From positions 620,001 through 684,000 of the forward strand of contig NZ_RIBP01000001.1 of the NCBI RefSeq assembly GCF_007273535.1: 64,000 nt of DNA, read 5' to 3'. This document shows positions 7,990 through 16,399 of this stretch, one piece after another; position 1 is the first letter of the stretch; each line of letters begins with the position of its first letter. The notes beneath the pieces were generated by a model, which saw only the letters and a program-made list of their open reading frames with translations, made no database searches and had not been told where the DNA came from. This DNA is from Niallia circulans (lineage in GTDB: Bacteria; Bacillota; Bacilli; Bacillales; Cytobacillaceae). Made by a program: the position numbers and the translations under genes.

Positions 7990-9267
7990 TTATGATGTTT
8001 TTAGAACCTTTTTACTTTCAGCAACCTTCTCTTCCTTCGCTAACAGTATGCCAACAAGGCCGAATAAGGAGAATATCACTGGAACGATAAAGCCGTAATG
8101 ATAGCCAAGGCTGATTGACTCCTTCGGAAAGAAGTCTAATACATGGCCAAAGAAGATTGGCAATAACACAGCACTTAAAAAACCACCCATATTCGCAAAC
8201 CCTGTTACAACACCAACTTCTTCGATTGGAAAAGATTTGCGCACAATGGCAAATGTTAAGGCACTTGCACCGTTACCAAATCCTAAGATGAAGAGCATGA
8301 ATAATACCATTAAGAAAGGCGGGCTTGTGTTTAAGCTGAATAATCCAACCCAGCCAATGATGACGACTAGATGGACAATTGTATAGGTTTTTTTTATTTG
8401 ACCAGTTTTGCTGGAAATCCAGCCGAGGAAAGGTCCGCCAATCATTGTTCCAACTAACGCGTACATCACAATTTGACTTGCACTAGAGCGTGTTAAATCA
8501 AAGACATTCATGCCATAAGGCACAGCCCATGAACCGATAAAGCCAACATAAGTTCCAACAACACCAAAGTGACAAAGAAAGGTTGCCCAAGCTTGTTGGG
8601 TAGTTACGACACGGCGGAGAATGTTCCAGACACTTTCCCTTCTCACCGGCTTAGCCGGTTTTGCCGGCGTGTTTTGTTTGAATATTCTCCTAGACTTGGA
8701 GATTAATACGAAATGAAGAACCAATGAGAACAAAATCAAAATGATGCTGACGCTTAAAAAAGGAATTCTCCAGCCAGCATTCGTAATCCATAAAGAAAAA
8801 GGCAGTGTCGCAGATAACGATCCAATGCCGCCGATGAGTGCAACGATCCCCATCAATTTAACAAATTCATTCCCTTTAAACCATTCATTAAGTATTAAAA
8901 CTAAGTTTACAAAAATAGCAGCATCTCCAACACCGACAATAAATCGGGATGTGATCAAAACAAATTCATTTGGAGCAATACTATAGAAAAGACTTCCGAG
9001 TCCTGTTAGTAAAGTCCCAACGATAAGAAACCGGTTTGGTCCAAAGCGATCTGATAATAGGCCGACAGGAATTTGTAATCCTGCATAGGCTAAAAATTGA
9101 ATACTGCTGATCATTCCAACTGTTGAGGCTGAAATATGAAAATCATTCATGATTTGCTCCGTAATAAGTCCTGGAGCGGTTCTTTGACTTACGATTAAGA
9201 AATAGGCAAACAAGACGGCGCTAAATACGATCCATCTATAACCACTTTCCTTTTTGTCTAAGCCCAA
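7990..9267 (-). CDS. MFS transporter
   Basis: A 425-aa major facilitator with twelve predicted helices and the loop 2-3 signature GLLSDRFGPNRFLIVG (about residues 73-88). The central cytoplasmic loop (about 195-215, KSRRIFKQNTPAKPAKPVRRE) carries a PAKP repeat. The overall pattern resembles anion:cation symporter and nitrate/sugar-acid type MFS proteins, but I cannot name a substrate. The gene is alone, divergent from the 9511 gene and convergent with the 7393 gene. SD GAGGAGG precedes the start region. Confidence 0.75.
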   Translation of the reverse strand: MGLDKKESGYRWIVFSAVLFAYFLIVSQRTAPGLITEQIMNDFHISASTVGMISSIQFLAYAGLQIPVGLLSDRFGPNRFLIVGTLLTGLGSLFYSIAPNEFVLITSRFIVGVGDAAIFVNLVLILNEWFKGNEFVKLMGIVALIGGIGSLSATLPFSLWITNAGWRIPFLSVSIILILFSLVLHFVLISKSRRIFKQNTPAKPAKPVRRESVWNILRRVVTTQQAWATFLCHFGVVGTYVGFIGSWAVPYGMNVFDLTRSSASQIVMYALVGTMIGGPFLGWISSKTGQIKKTYTIVHLVVIIGWVGLFSLNTSPPFLMVLFMLFILGFGNGASALTFAIVRKSFPIEEVGVVTGFANMGGFLSAVLLPIFFGHVLDFFPKESISLGYHYGFIVPVIFSLFGLVGILLAKEEKVAESKKVLKTS

Positions 9268-9510
9268 GCTGATGCGCCTCCTCTTTCATAATCGATCTGA
9301 CTAAGGACTTGATTAAAGTCCACTTCTTCCATTTTAGTATTAAAGAAAGGGAGAAACAACTACAAATAATGTAATCATCCTAAAAAAGGAAATTCCTTAC
9401 TCGGAGTAACGTCTATTTTAAAATATAGTTTATTTTGAAAAAATAGGTCTTTTCTACGTGAAAGTAAGGAATGTTTATTCCGATATTATTGTATAGGAAG
9501 GGGTTTTAGC

Positions 9511-9879
9511 ATGTATGTAGAGCAACTAATTGAAACGGTTAATGCAAAGGTAGAAGAGCTGGATTTAGTGACTGCAAGAAAGTTAATGGAAGATAATATA
9601 GATTATTTGCAAAAAAATGAAAGAAAATTAAAGAAGAACGGCAGAGAGCTGTTGAAGTTTATTACAGATTCCATTGAATCAGGTTATCAGCATCCAACAC
9701 GGCACGAGTTAGCTATCTATAATTCTATCAATTCGTATGCATCTAGTTTTGATGTAAGAGGGTTAAAACTGCTTATTAAAGGTAATGAACAAACATTATT
9801 GAAAAAAGCAGCCAGAGGTTATTTAAATGGAGATGCAAAGGTTTTGCTTGAGGGCTTAGGTGCAATAAGCAAGGAATAG
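9511..9879 (+). CDS. Hypothetical 122-aa helical protein
   Basis: Not recognised. A soluble, lysine-rich helical protein without signal peptide or membrane segment: residues 1-50 look like an amphipathic helix-turn-helix bundle (TARKLMEDNIDYLQKNERKLKKNGRELLKF is one such region). ATG 9511 follows GGAAGGGG. It is transcribed alone and ends at an inverted-repeat terminator. The 243-bp divergent region to its left contains only short AT-rich repeats. Confidence 0.6.
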   Translation: MYVEQLIETVNAKVEELDLVTARKLMEDNIDYLQKNERKLKKNGRELLKFITDSIESGYQHPTRHELAIYNSINSYASSFDVRGLKLLIKGNEQTLLKKAARGYLNGDAKVLLEGLGAISKE

Positions 9880-9895
9880 GCGATTGGGAGCGGCT

Positions 9896-9924
9896 AAAGA
9901 AAGCATCTCCCTTTTGCTTTCTTT
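9896..9924 (+). terminator. Terminator after the 9511 gene
   Basis: aaagaaagc (9896-9904) pairs with gctttcttt (9916-9924); the T-rich arm doubles as the U-tract. Confidence 0.65.
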
Positions 9925-9973
9925 CAAGACTAGCGTATAATTTATTCACAAACCGGGTTTAGGAGTGCATCTT

Positions 9974-10138
9974 ATGAAATGTGGAGCGAAATGTTTTTTT
10001 GTGGAACTGGAGACGAATGGAGAGAAGCTTGTCTTGCCAATCACAGCAAGGACGCCTGTTGCTGCAAGAAAAACAGTCAGGCTTGAATATGGGCATGCTG
10101 CCAATATCATATCGGTTCGTACAGATAAAAGGAAATAG
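9974..10138 (+). CDS. Small conserved-looking 54-aa protein
   Basis: ATG 9974 behind TAGGAG (9960-9965) opens a 54-aa frame beginning MKCGAKCFFVELETNGEKLV and ending IISVRTDKRK. The composition (regular beta pattern, R-K-T-V-R basic region, C3 and C7 pair) and the good SD argue for a real gene, although an overlapping longer frame in another register hides it. A TATAAT lies about 38 bp upstream. I do not know its function. Confidence 0.65.
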   Translation: MKCGAKCFFVELETNGEKLVLPITARTPVAARKTVRLEYGHAANIISVRTDKRK

Positions 10139-10271
10139 TCATTTCATGGAGAATAACTGTATGGAGTTACCATAAAGGATGAATAGTTTCATATATATAT
10201 GGAGTTACAATAAGCTGTAGAAGAATTACTATAAAACTTCCCACATTAGGAAAATTTAAAGGGGGACAATA

Positions 10272-11033
10272 ATGGAAAAGGATCCGGCTTTTTATGATTT
10301 TATTAAGGATGGAAATCGCGCTTTCAAGGGCTGGGATTTCTCCTTTTTAACAGAAACAGGGCGAACATCCTCAAGTGTGCTTTCATGGTCGTATGGAAGT
10401 ATGGCAATACCGTTAACTCGCAATACGGATTGTATGCTTGATATGGGTACAGGCGGCGGTGAATTTTTATCATTGCTTCACCCGATAACTGCAAGCGTTT
10501 TCGCAACAGAAGGTTATGAGCCGAATGTAGCAATTGCTAAGGAGCGATTGGAGCCATTAGGTGTTCAAGTTACCTTTATAGAAGACGATAATAATCTACC
10601 ATTTGCTGATAACCAATTTAGCCTTATTCTCAACAGACATGAATCCTATTCTCCTTTTGAGCTGAGAAGAATATTGAATAAGCAAGGAGTTTTTTTAACA
10701 CAGCAGGTTGGTGGATCGGATTGTGCCGAAATAAATAAAGCCTTAGGTGTTCCTGTAAATGGTGATTTTTCTGAATGGAACCTCCAATTAGTGACGGAAG
10801 AGTTAGAAAACCATGATTTTCAAATAGTGTTTGCGAAGGAGGAATTTCCAGTTACTCGTTTTTACGATATTGGTGCATTGATTTATTATCTTCATGCAAT
10901 TTCCTGGCAGGTTCCTGGCTTTAGCGTTTCAAAATACGAACATAAATTGTTTGACATACATCAAGATATTCAGAAAAATGGTTACTTTGAGGCTAGGCAG
11001 CATAGGTTTATCGTGAAGGCTCGGAAAATATAA
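10272..11033 (+). CDS. Class I SAM-dependent methyltransferase
   Basis: A 253-aa protein with a Rossmann-type SAM fold: motif I MLDMGTGGGEFL at about residues 56-67, acidic motif II ATEGYEPN near 77-84, and a post-motif region DNQFSLILNRHESY around 113-126. The substrate cannot be inferred; the family (Methyltransf_11) modifies small molecules or proteins. SD AAAGGGGG precedes ATG 10272. Upstream (10160-10208) the 11-mer tatggagttac occurs twice, 38 bp apart. Confidence 0.78.
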   Translation: MEKDPAFYDFIKDGNRAFKGWDFSFLTETGRTSSSVLSWSYGSMAIPLTRNTDCMLDMGTGGGEFLSLLHPITASVFATEGYEPNVAIAKERLEPLGVQVTFIEDDNNLPFADNQFSLILNRHESYSPFELRRILNKQGVFLTQQVGGSDCAEINKALGVPVNGDFSEWNLQLVTEELENHDFQIVFAKEEFPVTRFYDIGALIYYLHAISWQVPGFSVSKYEHKLFDIHQDIQKNGYFEARQHRFIVKARKI

Positions 11034-11148
11034 CGTAAATTGTCGAGAAGTTCAAGGCATAAAAACTCCTTGTTCTTTTTATTATGTCATGCTCCAAAGA
11101 ATTTATCAGTATGGTAAAATACAAAAAAAACCAATTCGGAGGGAAAAA

Positions 11149-11691
11149 ATGTTCCTACACAAAATCAACGCTGACCTATCATTAAAGCTAATCCAGCCTA
11201 ACGATGCTGACCGTGTGTTTGAGTTAACGGAAAAATCGAGAAGCTATTTGCGAGAATGGCTGCCATGGCTTGATACAACAACGAAAATAAAGGATACAAA
11301 GGACTATATAAAGTTTTGCTTAAAAGGATTTTCAGAGAATAATAGTTTGACTACTGTGATTCTTTTTAAAGGGGAAATTGTAGGAGTAGCAAGCTTTAAC
11401 AGTATTAACTGGTCAAATAAGACAGCGTATATCGGCTATTGGCTAGGGCATGCCTATCAAGGAAATGGAATTATGATAAATGTTGTAAGAGCCTTAACGG
11501 ATTATGCCTTTCAAGAGTTACATTTAAATAAAGTCGAGGTAAGAGCTGCATTAGGAAATAAAAAAAGTAGAAGTATTCCTGAGAAGCTGCAATTTACGGA
11601 GGAAGGCTGCATTAGAAAGGCAGAATGGCTTTATGATCATTATGTGGACCATGTTGTGTATGGTGTTTTGGCAGAGGAGTGGACACGCTAA
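11149..11691 (+). CDS. GNAT acetyltransferase, RimJ/RimL type
   Basis: A 180-aa acetyltransferase with the RimL/YdaF layout: N-terminal LKLIQPNDADRVFELTEKSRSYLREWLPW (about residues 10-38) and the acetyl-CoA loop YWLGHAYQGNGIM (about 100-112). RimJ/RimL enzymes acetylate protein N-termini or small substrates. ATG 11149 with SD GGAGGG is chosen over the longer frame from 11089. It is 18 bp upstream of the GrpB-like gene, suggesting a three-gene operon. Confidence 0.8.
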   Translation: MFLHKINADLSLKLIQPNDADRVFELTEKSRSYLREWLPWLDTTTKIKDTKDYIKFCLKGFSENNSLTTVILFKGEIVGVASFNSINWSNKTAYIGYWLGHAYQGNGIMINVVRALTDYAFQELHLNKVEVRAALGNKKSRSIPEKLQFTEEGCIRKAEWLYDHYVDHVVYGVLAEEWTR

Positions 11692-11709
11692 TAAAGGAAG
11701 TGTCAGCCC

Positions 11710-12246
11710 ATGATAGAAATTCAGGAATATAACGCCAGTTGGGAAGTCTGTTACAAATTATTGGAACAGATCTTAAAGGACAATTTAAAGGGAAATATTC
11801 TTCGCGTGGAGCATGTTGGCAGCACTTCTGTTAAGGGGTTATGTGCTAAACCTATTCTGGATATAAATGTTGTGATTGAAAATCATACAATTTTTCCTGA
11901 GGTGGTAGCTGCTCTTAGTGTAATTGGTTATTACCATCAAGAAGATTGGAGTTTTGACGGGAGAGAAGCCTTCGGAAGGAAGGATAACTTTGTCCCGTGG
12001 AGTGCTAGTAAAGTCAAACAAATTTGGATGGACCATCATCTTTACGTTTGTACAAAGGACAGTGAGGAACTGACAAGGCATCTGGCCTTTCGCGATTATC
12101 TTCGTTCAAATGAAAAGGAAGCAGCTGATTACGGTAAATTAAAGCTATGCTTGGCAAGGACATCAAAAACCCGTCAAGCTTATACATCAGGCAAAAGTGA
12201 GTTTGTAACAAGAATTTTAAAAAAGGCATTTAGGAGCAAGATATGA
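11710..12246 (+). CDS. GrpB/UPF0157 family nucleotidyltransferase-fold protein
   Basis: A 178-aa GrpB-family protein with the signature RVEHVGSTSVKGLCAKPILDINVVI at about 33-57 (GST-S and D-x-D-like residues of the nucleotidyltransferase fold) and HHLYVC near 110. Some relatives are fused to CoaE. The reaction is unknown. Its stop overlaps the start of the next gene by 4 nt (ATGA), indicating translational coupling. Confidence 0.82.
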   Translation: MIEIQEYNASWEVCYKLLEQILKDNLKGNILRVEHVGSTSVKGLCAKPILDINVVIENHTIFPEVVAALSVIGYYHQEDWSFDGREAFGRKDNFVPWSASKVKQIWMDHHLYVCTKDSEELTRHLAFRDYLRSNEKEAADYGKLKLCLARTSKTRQAYTSGKSEFVTRILKKAFRSKI

Positions 12247-12650
12247 ACGAAATACTAAGTTATATTATGACAAAAAAGCCTGGAGTAGATGAAATTGACA
12301 TATTTGCTACGGAAGAAAAGCTCGGTGCTGCTTTTCCTGAACAATTTCGTCAGTTATATAAACTGGTTAATAATGCAGAGATTGGTGAGTGGCTATTATT
12401 TCCCATAAAAGACAGGAATAATGTAAAAAAGACATGGGACGACATTGTCAGACACAATATCGAAGCACAAACAGAAGGGCTAGAAGGCTGGATTGTTGTT
12501 GGAGAAGACGGCACAGGAGATAAATTATGCTTGAAAAGCAGTAATGGTCTAATGGAGCAAGAAGTGTATATTTGGTACCATGAGGACTGTGTAGCAGATA
12601 AGGTTGCGCCAAGTTTGAAGGAATTGATTATTCTCTTGGCAGAAGATTAA
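12243..12650 (+). CDS. SMI1/KNR4 (SUKH) family protein
   Basis: A 135-aa SUKH-superfamily protein: EEKLGAAFPEQFRQLYKLVNNAEIGEWLLFPI (about 22-53) and a C-terminal WIVVGEDGTGDKLCLKS region match SMI1/KNR4 domains. Many bacterial members are immunity proteins for polymorphic toxins, but no toxin gene is adjacent, so a housekeeping role is as likely. Coupled to the GrpB-like gene by a 4-nt overlap. Confidence 0.8.
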   Translation: MNEILSYIMTKKPGVDEIDIFATEEKLGAAFPEQFRQLYKLVNNAEIGEWLLFPIKDRNNVKKTWDDIVRHNIEAQTEGLEGWIVVGEDGTGDKLCLKSSNGLMEQEVYIWYHEDCVADKVAPSLKELIILLAED

Positions 12651-12724
12651 GGAGCTGTCATAACAGCTATGTAACGACGTAGTGTGTATGGTGTGGAAGG
12701 TTAATTGAAAATTATTTGCGGTAT

Positions 12725-12762
12725 AGCGACAGCTACCAATAGGGGCTAGTCGCTTTTTTTTA
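12725..12762 (+). terminator. Terminator after the SMI1 gene
   Basis: agcgac (12725-12730) pairs with gtcgct (12749-12754) with an inner agc/ggct pairing, followed by T8. Confidence 0.75.
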
Positions 12763-12892
12763 TGGAAGAAGTCCCTCTTGAATTGGATTTTATAAGGTAA
12801 AACTCAAATTTAAAACCATTACACGTTTGTACATGCCAGTTGGAAATCTCTAACATATATTAGTATGAATAGCGACAGAAAGGGGAAATTTA

Positions 12893-13702
12893 ATGAGTAT
12901 TTTAGGATTTTCCGTTAGGGGCGGAGCAAAAAAAATATCAAAGCATTTATTGACATCACTGTATGGAGTAGTCAATAAGTGGGATAAAGAGGATAAGAAT
13001 CATTATCCAGCATATCGTCATCAGCACCACTCAGACTGCGACTGCTGTAAGGACCATTACGACCATACCGATTGTGACTGCTGTAAAGATTATCACCATG
13101 ATTCCGACTGTGATTGCCACAAAAATCATCATCACCATTCCGACTGTGATTGCCATAAAGACCATCACCACCATTCAGATTGTGACTGTGACAAAGACCA
13201 TCATCATTCAAATTGTGATTGCAACAAGCATCACCACAAATGTGCTCCGGGTAGTTTTTTACTTGGGCAACCATATAACCAACACAGTAACGGCCACTTT
13301 GTTGGCAAGAATTGTGACGTTCCGCTTAAGATATCGCCATTTTTCTTCGGGATAAACAATCCTAGGTTAAATTTTAATGGTTTAAACGGCAACCTTGCGT
13401 TTCAGCTATTCCGATTTAAGGGCTGCAAAGTAAGGATATTTTTAGAATGTCCTGACAGTTCAGAGGAAGTGGAAGGAATTATCTGTAACGTTGGCACTAA
13501 TTTTGTAGATATTCTTAAATATGATGAAAAGGTTGTTACTGTATTAATAGAGCATATTTGCAAAATTGAATGGTTGGACAAGCATTGTAATCCATGTCCT
13601 GTCTGCTATTTTCCGTGTAATGAGGATCATTCTTGTCTGCATTGTGGTGGAGTCCATGAAAAAATGGAGGAAGTCGAGGAATCAGATCATTTCAGCTATT
13701 AA
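12893..13702 (+). CDS. Cys/His-repeat metal-binding coat-like protein
   Basis: A 269-aa protein of three parts. Residues 1-42 are a short basic lead without a signal peptide. Residues about 45-116 form six tandem repeats of roughly 12 aa built on H-H-S-D-C-D-C-x-K-D/N. Residues about 175-225 hold a small beta-barrel pattern (GCKVRIFLECPDSSEEVEG, IICNVGTNFVDILKY, VLIEHICKIEW), followed by a CPVC...CLHCGG Cys cluster. I infer a spore-coat or exosporium protein that binds metal (Cu, Zn or Mn). A mother-cell-type -10, CATATATTA, is at 12854-12862, but its -35 is weak. It is near the Mn oxidase operon. Confidence 0.6.
   Translation: MSILGFSVRGGAKKISKHLLTSLYGVVNKWDKEDKNHYPAYRHQHHSDCDCCKDHYDHTDCDCCKDYHHDSDCDCHKNHHHHSDCDCHKDHHHHSDCDCDKDHHHSNCDCNKHHHKCAPGSFLLGQPYNQHSNGHFVGKNCDVPLKISPFFFGINNPRLNFNGLNGNLAFQLFRFKGCKVRIFLECPDSSEEVEGIICNVGTNFVDILKYDEKVVTVLIEHICKIEWLDKHCNPCPVCYFPCNEDHSCLHCGGVHEKMEEVEESDHFSY
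13027..13230 (+). repeat. In-frame tandem repeat encoding HHSDCDC units
   Basis: About five to six imperfect units of 33-45 bp built around gattgtgactgc/gattgccat with CAC/CAT-rich spacers. Units 3 and 4 are almost identical at the DNA level, so recent unit duplication or slippage is likely. Repeat number should vary between strains. Confidence 0.8.
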
Positions 13703-13720
13703 TGTTATAGTTATGGGCAG

Positions 13721-13760
13721 GGAAGGTCATTTCGATTGTTAGAAATGACCTTCCTTTTTT
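13721..13760 (+). terminator. Terminator after the Cys/His-repeat gene
   Basis: A perfect 13-bp stem (ggaaggtcatttc / gaaatgaccttcc) with an 8-nt loop and T6. Confidence 0.9.
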
Positions 13761-13857
13761 AGGAGAAGAAAATGGTCAAAGTATAAAGTATTTTTATTAT
13801 CAATTAGGCTGTGATTGAATAGGATACACATAAAAGCATTCTTTTTAGGGGGGGCAT

Positions 13858-15399
13858 ATGAGAAAAGCTATTTGTTTAGTTCTTTTCCTATTCCTATTTT
13901 TCAGCTTTATGATTCCTAAACAAGCAGGAGCACATGCTGTTTTAACAAACACAAATCCTGTAGCAGACAGCAGACTTGAGGAAAGTCCTGCTGGAATAAC
14001 GCTAACTTTTAACGAAGCAATTAAAGCTGGTTTAACAGCTGTAAAGGTGTTAAACCAAGATAAAGAAGCAATCGCAGGCAGTGAGGTAAGTTTAAGCAAT
14101 GATAATCGTCAATTGGAGGTAAGTGTGCCAGAATTGGCGGATGGTGCTTATTTAGTTACATACACCGTTGTATCAGCAGATGGGCACCCAATAAGTGGCT
14201 CATATGTATTTTTAGTTGGTAATAGTGCCCTTCCGTCAGATATTGAGCTGGAATCGAATGAAGGAGGCACGTTTCAATTCCTTGTTTATTTTACGAGAGC
14301 CGCTTATTATTTTGGTTTACTTAGCATTACCGGCTGGATTTTCTGGGGAATCATTCAGCAGAAAAAGCATACAGAGGCACAGAAAAAGACATTTGACTTC
14401 ATTGCATTCATTTTACAGCAATATCATTTACTATGTTTAATCCTATTAATTGCTGTACAGTGGTTGATGAATACAACAGTCGCAGGCATTCCTCTTAACA
14501 CTGGATTTGGTGTTTCTTGGTTTTTATCACTAATGTTATCTGTATTAGGTCTTTTCCTGCTCGCTAAATCGAAGTGGATAGATGTTAGCTGGATTATTCT
14601 TATGTTGGCAGCGAAAAGCTTCAATGGTCATTCAAGTTCATATGGGGCGATATGGGCAGCAATTCCCGCTAACTTCGTACACTTACTAGCAGCAGCGATT
14701 TGGGTTGGGGGTTTATTGTATATTGTAACCTACTGGAAAAAAAATCGTGTTCATGTGAAGGAGTTTCTTCCGAATTTCTCCAAATGGGCGTTTTTCAGCA
14801 TGATTGCGCTCTCGCTTTCAGGTACGCTTCTAACTGTTCTGTTTTTACCAGCATTGGATTATTTATGGATAACACCTTGGGGAATCCTGTTACTTGTGAA
14901 GTCTTCACTTGTCTGCCTTGTATTGCTTACAGCATTCATTATTAGAAGGTGTTTAAACAGGATGCCAGCAAAAGCATGGCATTGGGTAAAGGTAGACTTT
15001 GGATTAATGCTGTTAATATTGCTTGTTGTTGGTGGTTTAAGCTACTTAAGTCCTGCGCCAGATAACTCACCTCTTTACTGGCAAGAAAGCAATCAAGATA
15101 CAAACATGACTTTGACCATAACACCGAACGCTCCAGGTAAAAATCATTTTCAAATTCAATTTAAGGAAAATACCGTCAAAAGGGCGGAATTATCGTTAAC
15201 TTATCAAGACAATGAAGAGATTGCCCCCATTCAGGTACCGTTAAAGTCCCTCGAGACACCAGGGCTATATGAAGCAGAGGGTTATTATCTGCCGTTTGAC
15301 GGCGAGTGGGTTGCCGAGGTGAAAATCGTTAATCAGAATGGGGAGGAAGAGCTCTTCACAAAAAGCTTTCGCTTATTTAAAGCAATGAAAAACGACTAA
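13858..15399 (+). CDS. CopC-CopD fusion copper transporter (YcnJ-like)
   Basis: A 513-aa protein with an N-terminal signal peptide (residues 1-25, ending AGA). Cleavage there would expose His26 as the new N-terminus, and with the later SADGHP motif (about 105-109) it forms the copper-binding histidine brace of CopC. Residues 26-120 are CopC, about 145-400 a CopD membrane domain with eight to nine helices, and the last 90 residues an extracellular beta domain as in YcnJ. It imports or hands over copper. Its neighbourhood includes a giant multicopper oxidase, suggesting copper supply. SD AGGGGGGG precedes ATG 13858. It ends back-to-back with the convergent lipoprotein gene. Confidence 0.85.
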   Translation: MRKAICLVLFLFLFFSFMIPKQAGAHAVLTNTNPVADSRLEESPAGITLTFNEAIKAGLTAVKVLNQDKEAIAGSEVSLSNDNRQLEVSVPELADGAYLVTYTVVSADGHPISGSYVFLVGNSALPSDIELESNEGGTFQFLVYFTRAAYYFGLLSITGWIFWGIIQQKKHTEAQKKTFDFIAFILQQYHLLCLILLIAVQWLMNTTVAGIPLNTGFGVSWFLSLMLSVLGLFLLAKSKWIDVSWIILMLAAKSFNGHSSSYGAIWAAIPANFVHLLAAAIWVGGLLYIVTYWKKNRVHVKEFLPNFSKWAFFSMIALSLSGTLLTVLFLPALDYLWITPWGILLLVKSSLVCLVLLTAFIIRRCLNRMPAKAWHWVKVDFGLMLLILLVVGGLSYLSPAPDNSPLYWQESNQDTNMTLTITPNAPGKNHFQIQFKENTVKRAELSLTYQDNEEIAPIQVPLKSLETPGLYEAEGYYLPFDGEWVAEVKIVNQNGEEELFTKSFRLFKAMKND

Positions 15400-15813
15400 T
15401 TACTCTCCTACTGTAATATATATTTCTTTATGTTCATGGATGCTGCCTTTTTCCACATGCACCTTCACTGTATATTCTCCAGGCTCTTCAAAGAGTAGCT
15501 TTGATTGGTAGTGTCCATTTTCGCCTTCTTCTGCATCAAAATACGGATGGGTTGTTTCGCCGTCCTTCCAAGTTTCAAATCCTACTTTAGCATCTGTCAA
15601 AGCATCCTCACCATTTAAGAGGGCAACCTCTATGTCTAATTCTTTAATTGCAGGCTCAACTATCGGTGACACAATTTCGATCGTTACATCACTTGAATGC
15701 TCATGTGCTTCCTGTTCAGATCCGGATGTTTGCTCATGTTCTTCTATTTTAGTACACCCGAATAAAAAAATGGAACTTATACATGTAATAACAGCTAAAC
15801 GTATTGCCTTCAT
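15400..15813 (-). CDS. YtkA-like-domain lipoprotein
   Basis: A 137-aa secreted lipoprotein: lipobox LFGC with Cys20, a His/Glu-rich linker (EEHEQTSGSEQEAHEHSSD) that could bind copper, then an Ig-like FixH/YtkA domain of about 90 aa (VALLNGEDALTDAKVGFETW ... GEYTVKVHVEKG). YtkA-domain proteins often accompany copper-handling and cytochrome oxidase assembly genes. It follows the 16245-15826 gene by 12 bp, so the pair forms an operon. Its stop abuts the copCD stop. Confidence 0.72.
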   Translation of the reverse strand: MKAIRLAVITCISSIFLFGCTKIEEHEQTSGSEQEAHEHSSDVTIEIVSPIVEPAIKELDIEVALLNGEDALTDAKVGFETWKDGETTHPYFDAEEGENGHYQSKLLFEEPGEYTVKVHVEKGSIHEHKEIYITVGE

Positions 15814-15825
15814 ATGATTGCTCCT

Positions 15826-16245
15826 TTATAAAGATCTTAATGAAAAACATAGTAATCCAAAGCTTAAGAACACGAGAAGGGTAGCAACGACAAGGAGAGC
15901 GAAATCTGCTGCAGCCCCAAGCATTGGTCCCATCACTCCTGCCATAATGCCGCTTGATACACCTGTTAACAGTGTCTGGTAGTCTACAAGTGAACCGAAT
16001 ATCGCGCCGACACTGACAGCAATAATTAAAGTTACAACAGTAACTTCAGAAAAATACAATGGGAATTGACTGCCAAGGAGTATCCCTGTTGAGATTCCCA
16101 TCACCCCACTTGAAGTCATCGCTATATTCATTCCGAAATGATAGCTGATTAAGTTTCTTGCCTTGCGTAAATAACCGTATGAAACGATTGCTGTAATTAA
16201 ATAACTGACAAGCAACACCCATGTAAAAGATAACACCACACTCAC
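15826..16245 (-). CDS. Small membrane protein in the copper cluster
   Basis: A 139-aa protein with four to five hydrophobic segments rich in Gly, Ser and Met (MNIAMTSSGVMGISTGILLGS, SGIMAGVMGPMLGAA). The Met/Gly-rich helices would suit a copper- or metal-passing channel, but this is inference; I do not recognise the family. The start is GTG 16245 (GGAG six bases upstream) or GTG 16239. It precedes the YtkA-like lipoprotein in one operon. Confidence 0.6.
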   Translation of the reverse strand: MSVVLSFTWVLLVSYLITAIVSYGYLRKARNLISYHFGMNIAMTSSGVMGISTGILLGSQFPLYFSEVTVVTLIIAVSVGAIFGSLVDYQTLLTGVSSGIMAGVMGPMLGAAADFALLVVATLLVFLSFGLLCFSLRSL

Positions 16246-16399
16246 CCCTTGCTCCTATATGTATGAAAACGTCTATGCTGTTGCGCCATTTTTAGCTAAT
16301 GAGTCAAAAAAATGTGCTAAAATCCATATTCAGTTCCCGTCCTTTTTTTTATGTCTTTTCATACTGTATAAAAACGAGAGACTAAGAGGGGGAAAAACG

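Noticed and set aside
9981..10175. 64-aa frame MERNVFLWNW...
   Set aside because: It overlaps the better-supported 54-aa gene in another register and has no SD.
13027..13230. Possible CRISPR-like array
   Set aside because: The repeats are in frame, code for HHSDCDC units, differ in length and have no unique spacers.
12972..13355. Overlapping frames on both strands of the Cys/His repeat
   Set aside because: Repetitive DNA keeps alternative frames open; only the 12893 frame has an SD and a non-repetitive protein domain.
16259..16399. N-terminal extension of the 16400 gene
   Set aside because: The stretch is AT-rich, carries the candidate -10 element, and TTG 16400 has a strong SD.
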